Shown one piece after another: positions 59,263-64,000 of a DNA stretch of 64,000 nt; positions within the stretch are counted from its first letter, which is position 1; each line of letters begins with the position of its first letter. Under the pieces are notes generated by a model. The model saw only the letters and a list, made by a program, of their open reading frames with translations, ran no database searches and was not told the DNA's origin. This DNA comes from Imbricaverruca yamaguchii (Eukaryota > Arthropoda > Thecostraca > Neoverrucidae), in assembly GCA_034440575.1 (NCBI GenBank), contig JAOTOL010001432.1, positions 226,501 to 290,500 on the forward strand. The letters run 5' to 3'. The translations under genes were made by a program, and so were the position numbers.

Positions 59263-59321
59263 CGATGTCATGAATTGGAGTTTAAGGGCGCACCACCTGG
59301 GTCATTTGGGTCATTTTGCGC
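59263..59321 (-). mobile_element. mini-SINE 3'-end copy 7, with 17-bp imperfect target-site duplication
   Basis: A 59-bp piece with AGTTTAAGGGCGCACCACC and TCATTTTGCGC on the plus strand. It is flanked by CAATAAGATTTTAGGGA (59246-59262) and CAATACGATTTTGGGGA (59322-59338), which differ at two positions. Confidence 0.8.
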
Positions 59322-59394
59322 CAATACGATTTTGGGGAAAGGTACTGCCTACTTGAACGTTCTCGTACGCACCAACACACACATGTCCATGTAG

Positions 59395-59455
59395 TTGGTT
59401 AATTGGTTATTGGAGTTTAGGGGCGCATCGACTGCAGAGGTCATGCAGTGCCCAT
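59395..59455 (-). mobile_element. mini-SINE 3'-end copy 8, with target-site duplication
   Basis: Plus strand: TTGGTTAATTGGTTATTGG, AGTTTAGGGGCGCATCG, ACTGCAGAGGTCATGCAG, TGCCCATC. The flanks are ACATGTCCATGTAG (59381-59394) and ATGTGCCCATGTAG (59457-59470). They share CCATGTAG exactly and ATGT beyond a small indel. Confidence 0.8.
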
Positions 59456-61203
59456 CATGTGCCCATGTAGTATTAGCCATAGACGTCGCCAGAATGAAAC
59501 TTCGGCTGACTCCTACAAACCGCACCAGCAACTTTGCTCTAATCCATATGAATGGCTAGTCTAACGGCCGGAGCACAGCCGAATACGACAATTCGCAGGA
59601 GCCTGTGCTCATCTCTCCTTCCTGCTCACAAACAGAAGGTTTTTCCGTATGGAGGCTCCCAACAAGAGCGACCACGCGGCCCTCGGATGTACAAGAACGA
59701 CGACAGCAGACAAGAAAATATCCCAACCAAGAAGCAAGAAGAGCAGCATAACAAGAGCCAAGAAAGCAGGCAAGAAACGAGAAGGGCTACAGGCACCCTC
59801 GACGAGCACACATGAGACTCGAAAAGGAGATCCATCACCACCAAATCGCCCACTTCTTTGTACTCCAGCAACCCCCTCCCCTCCCCTCAGAAGATCCTAA
59901 CGATGACGAGCCCACTACTCGTCACCTCGCATTGTGGCCGGCGTAGGAACCAAAGGGCAAAGCTCGGTCTAGGGTGCAACGAATCTAGATTTTCTTTCTG
60001 AAGTTATTTCTGTAAGTTTCCTTCTATAAACCTTCATTCGTGAAGGTTGTTGAGGGAAACTAACTAAGATCTGGAAACTAAGATCTGTTTTAAAAAGGCA
60101 TGAATGCGTTTTCTTCGGAAAAGGTTTTCCAACCATGTGTCTGAATGCCATCGTTCTACCTCGTGTAGCTTTCCGATGGAAGAAAGCTTGCACCTCCATC
60201 CTACCAGGAAAACGCAAAATCGTAAAAAGTCGTGAAGAACGGACGCCATATCGGACATTCATAAGAAGACATTTTTTTGGTCAGCGAAATTATGTCAACT
60301 TATATTTCCGCGGTACAATTTCCAATTTTGATGGACTAAGGGTCACGGGAGGTCACGGTGTGATGAGGTGGTTAGGTCAAATGTAATAAATACTGATATT
60401 TAATTTCGGGAATGTTTCAGCCGATCTGTCTTCTTTTGGGATGAAGAATGTTTCTTCTTATGAAGTAGACAGCATGTGCAACCCTTTCTTCTTATCATGG
60501 ATGAGATATCCATCGTCAAGCCAACCCATGACATTTGACCTAAAAATCATTCCGGAGGCTATAGCTCAAAAACCGTTTGACGAAACGAGCTAAAATTTGC
60601 ACAACCGTATTCATGGCCAAAGACAATCATGTGAGTAAATATTGATCTGAATCAAAATTTGGGTGCAGTGCATTGGTCGATACGCCGTGGAACGCACCAG
60701 TTCGAACTGCTTGTCTTTTCGAACGTGTGGTGCGGACGCCCAATTTCGCCATTAGGTGATCTCCACACACCCAAAGGAACGTAGTTCACCAGCGACCAAC
60801 ACTAGGTTCGTTCCATTGCAACTGCATTCCGTGCGAAGCTCCACATTTGCATTCGATTAGCACCTCAATCATACCTGAAGCTTCACGAAGCTAGTCAAAA
60901 CTACTCAATCCCGTGAGGTGGTTAAGGCAAACAGTTACACAATTTGCGCAGCGCTGACAATTACAATTCCCTTAAACAACGCCGGTTTTCCGGCTTCCAG
61001 ATCGGTAATGTATCGATAGTGGGCATTCTGGATTGGTAGTGCATCTCATTCTCCACCATCGGCCGGTGCAGAAGGCTCAATACGGCCTGACCCACCTACA
61101 CCACACCAGCCGGCGGTCCACGGCCTGGTGTGATGGAGGTGGGCCCTGCCCACCCGGAGCAGCAGCACGGGCAGCCAGGCGGGCGCGCCGGTCGCCGTGT
61201 TAC
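59456..61203. other. intron sequence, nothing recognised
   Basis: About 1.7 kb. AGGTCA-type words appear at 60340-60380 and 60535, but no arm of the fold-back family could be aligned. Confidence 0.4.
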
Positions 61204-61320
61204 CTGAGTGCGTCCATCGCTGCTCTTGCGTCTCCGCCGGCCGGGGGCGGTGAGCGCGCCGGTCGCCGGCAGCGGCTCCAGCGTGCCGAGACCGCGCCGC
61301 TCCGCCTGCTTCACCGCCCG
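61204..61320 (-). CDS. AUTS2-family gene, 5'-most exon visible
   Basis: A 117-nt minus-strand exon (39 codons, phase 0 to 0). The acceptor is GGTTGTGCCGACAG at 61321 and the donor is ACTCAG|GTAACA at 61203/61204. It reads RAVKQAERRGLGTLEPLPAT, GALTAPG, then the basic segment RRRRKSSDGRTQ. The N-terminal part of AUTS2 is also basic and Ser-rich and probably directs nuclear import, but this exon has no clear one-to-one match. It is linked to the gene by strand, phase and splice sites. Earlier exons and the promoter are outside the window. Confidence 0.7.
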
Positions 61321-61384
61321 CTGTCGGCACAACCGGCCGTCAGTACACCACACACGTCACACCGCCGTCAGTCGGGAGCGTTCA

Positions 61385-62555
61385 CACTCGGCTGTCAGCG
61401 ACCGACACACCCGGCGGTCAGTCCCAGACACACCCGGCTGTCAGTCCCAGACACAACCGGCTGTCAGTCCCAGACACACCAGGCGGTCAGTCCCAGACAC
61501 ACCCGGCGGTCAGTCCCAGACACACCCGGCTGTCAGTCCCAGACACACCCGGCTGTCAGTCCCAGACACACCCGGCTGTCAGTCCCAGACACACCCGGCT
61601 GTCAGTCCCAGACACACCCGGCTCTCAGTCCCAGACACACCCGGTGGTCAGTGACCGACACACCCGGCGGTCAGTCCCAGACACACCCGGTGGTCAGTCC
61701 CAGACACCCCCGGCTGTCAGTGACCGACACACCCGGCTGTCAGTCCCAGACACACCCGCGGCCAGTCCCAGACACACCCGGCTGTCAGTGACAGACACAC
61801 CCGGCTGTCAGTCCCAGACACACCCGGCGGTCAGTCCCAGACACACCCGGTGGTCAGTCCCAGACACACCCGGTGGTCAGTCCCAGACACACCCGGCTGT
61901 CAGTGACCGACACACCCGGCGGTCAGTCCCAGACACACCCGGTGGTCAGTCCCAGACACCCCCGGCTGTCAGTGACCGACACACCCGGCTGTCAGTCCCA
62001 GACACACCCGCGGCCAGTCCCAGACACACCCGGCTGTCAGTGACAGACACACCCGGCTGTCAGTCCCAGACACACCCGGCGGCAGTCCCAGACTGGTCAG
62101 TCCCAGACACACCCGGCGGTCAGTCCCAGACACACCCGGTGGTCAGTCCCAGACACACCCGGTGGTCAGTCCCAGACACGCCCGGCTGTCAGTGACAGAC
62201 ACACCCGGTGGTCAGTCCCAGACACACCCGGCTGTCAGTGACAGACACACCCGGCTGTCAGTCCCAGACACACCCGGTGGTCAGTGACCGACACACCCGG
62301 CAGTCAGTCCCAGACACACCCGGTGGTCAGTCCCAGACACACCCGGCTGTCAGTGACAGACACACCCGGCTGTCAGTCCCAGACACACCCGGCGGTCAGT
62401 CCCAGACACACCCGGCGGTCAGTCCCAGACACACCCGGCTGTCAGTGACCGACACACCCGGCTGTCAGTCCCAGACACACCCGGCTGTCAGTCCCAGACA
62501 CACCCGGCTGTCAGTCCTAGACACACCCGGCAGCGAGTCCCAGACACACACAGTC
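61385..62555. repeat. 23-bp minisatellite, about 50 copies
   Basis: The unit is CCCGGCTGTCAGTCCCAGACACA; variants are GCGGTCAG, GTGGTCAG and AGTGACCGACAC. A block at 61640-61800 is repeated almost identically at 61900-62060, so larger duplications have occurred. It begins about 65 bp upstream of the acceptor of exon 61204-61320. Confidence 0.95.
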
Positions 62556-64000
62556 CATACTCCTGGCCAGGGTTGAAAACAACGAAAACAACAAAGAACA
62601 GGTAGCATGGCCTGGGTCTAAATGCCTCCCGACAATCATCGATTTCTTTTTCCGCAAAATATCCAATGCAGCTGTTTGACAAAAATCTCCAACTTATTGC
62701 TGCCTGATTATCATGCTTGAAACTGATTGGAAGAACAAAGTGTTTTACTTCAGAAGCAGGACAATATAAATTTGAATTTACAACTTCCAACATGGTGTGC
62801 TTGAATTCTGGACCACAAAACGTAGGTTCAACCATGCTCCCAGCACTCTCACCAACCATGCTCTTAGACACATCCGGCAGTCAGTCCCAGATATCCCCAG
62901 CAGTCAGTTCCAGACACACTCGACAGTCAGTTCAAGGCACTCCCGGCACTCCGTCCCATTCACACTCGGAAGTTGGCCCCATACACACAGCACTGCCGGC
63001 ACACTAATAAGGCAGCGCCGACTTATTATATTGCCACAGCTCCGCAGCTCTGGAACATCAGCTGTAGCCAAGGACAGCTCCAGAGGCAATCAACAGCCTG
63101 GACTGCAGACACGCTATTTATTTGCTCAACTGTGAAGGACGCCTTTTATGACGCATACTTTGGCACGATTATCAGCCATAGCCCTCTCATGCCCAGCGGT
63201 GATGGACGAGGAGGTGCTACTGACACAACCCAAACATCGGACAAGTGGCCTCGTAGTCCACAACCGGGGACGGTGTGCAAACCGCCAGGATGGCATACGG
63301 GGATGGGACGCAATGGTGAGTGCAAAACTTCAGAAACACTCAGGAATGTGACCAGGCAAGACAATTGCGAGAAGATGAGCGGTCATGATGAGGATTGAAA
63401 AATTATGCTGCCACTGGATTTTTGTCACCCAGAACATTATCATGTCCGGAAAATGATCCACTAAATTTTCTCACTTGGAGGCGGAATGGTGCTGCAATCA
63501 AGGAAATGCTCTGTGGCATAGTGCTCACAATTCACTGGGAAGTGCAAACAGAGACTGGTGCTACAGATTTGAAGAACATCATTTCCGTATTCGATTGCTT
63601 CAACATTGTTTCTCTCTCTCTCTCTCCACATCTAGGAGTACAAAGCACAAATCCAGCACAGTTGGTGTGGTTCCGACCACGCCGAGGACGCCGTTCCGTG
63701 GCATGTGCCGGCGGAGACCGCCGCCGCCAAGGTCGTCTGACTCCGGCCATTCAGTGTTTACGAGGCCGCAAACTCGTACTCGGCGCACGACGGTGTACTA
63801 TTATCGGGGGTGCCGATATGCAGATGTGTGTGGTGCGGCTGGCGTCCGCCTGTTTGCGGTCACGTCAGCGGCCGACACAACGCAACGCACGCCGAGAGGC
63901 AAGGTCAGACAAGCCGGCCAATAACGCTCAGCTCCTCCGCCAATGCTGAACGCTAGGCCTTTCGATTCGAGATTACAAGAGCGCGACAACGCGGTAAGAC
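62556..64000. other. intron sequence, nothing recognised
   Basis: About 1.4 kb. A few degenerate 23-bp-like units (CAGTCCCAGA, CAGTTCCAGACAC) persist at 62875-62965. The stretch 63650-63900 is GC-rich with an Arg-rich minus-strand frame, but no splice site pair ties it to the gene. Confidence 0.4.

Noticed and set aside
63532..63750. Arg-rich minus-strand frame as an upstream AUTS2 exon
   Set aside because: The basic composition is suggestive, but I could not find an acceptor and donor pair in phase with exon 61204-61320.

Overview
The window is animal nuclear DNA. It has GT-AG introns, tRNA-derived SINEs, two LINEs, a mariner relic and about twenty tandem arrays, and shows no operon-like gene packing. 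The genus cannot be fixed from sequence alone. The gene content and repeat style would suit an arthropod, possibly a crustacean, but that is inference.

The only host gene I can support lies on the minus strand and spans almost the whole window. It is an AUTS2/fibrosin-family gene (tay bridge in Drosophila). Eleven exons can be read from right to left: 61204-61320, 56587-56619 (33 nt), 44929-44958 (30 nt), 24491-24569, 21542-21657, 17415-17519 (tentative), 15469-16050, 6250-6326, 3588-4033, 848-1047 and 171-326. All have GT and AG at their edges and their phases chain without a break (1941 nt, 647 codons). The anchor is exon 848-1047, which encodes [22 protein letters not shown] and a His/Gln run, the hallmark block of AUTS2. 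The 5' exons lie beyond position 64000. The exon for the conserved core around WCAMHV should lie left of position 1.

The introns carry many minisatellites with unit lengths from 17 to 86 bp. Ten of the eleven exons have an array on one side, usually within 150 bp. Long open frames across these arrays (for example over 1100 codons at 17.5-20.9 kb) are artefacts of stop-free repeats.

Mobile elements include a 3.7-kb fold-back structure at 7.7-11.3 kb rich in TGACCT/AGGTCA words, with a partial inverted copy at 41.5-42.0 kb. There is a mariner transposase relic at 24.9-25.4 kb, a 5'-truncated LINE at 46.0-47.9 kb, and a longer LINE at about 48.1-55.1 kb with decayed ORF1 and ORF2. Three tRNA-derived SINE copies are present.

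The most unusual item is a set of eight very short insertions (38 to about 62 bp). They resemble only the 3' end of the SINEs: a GC-rich hairpin, then TAAAG, then a tetranucleotide-like tail. Four have clear target-site duplications of 10-17 bp and a fifth has an interrupted one of about 13 bp. One sits in a repeat whose unfilled version is also in the window. All eight, and two of the SINEs, point the same way as the host gene.
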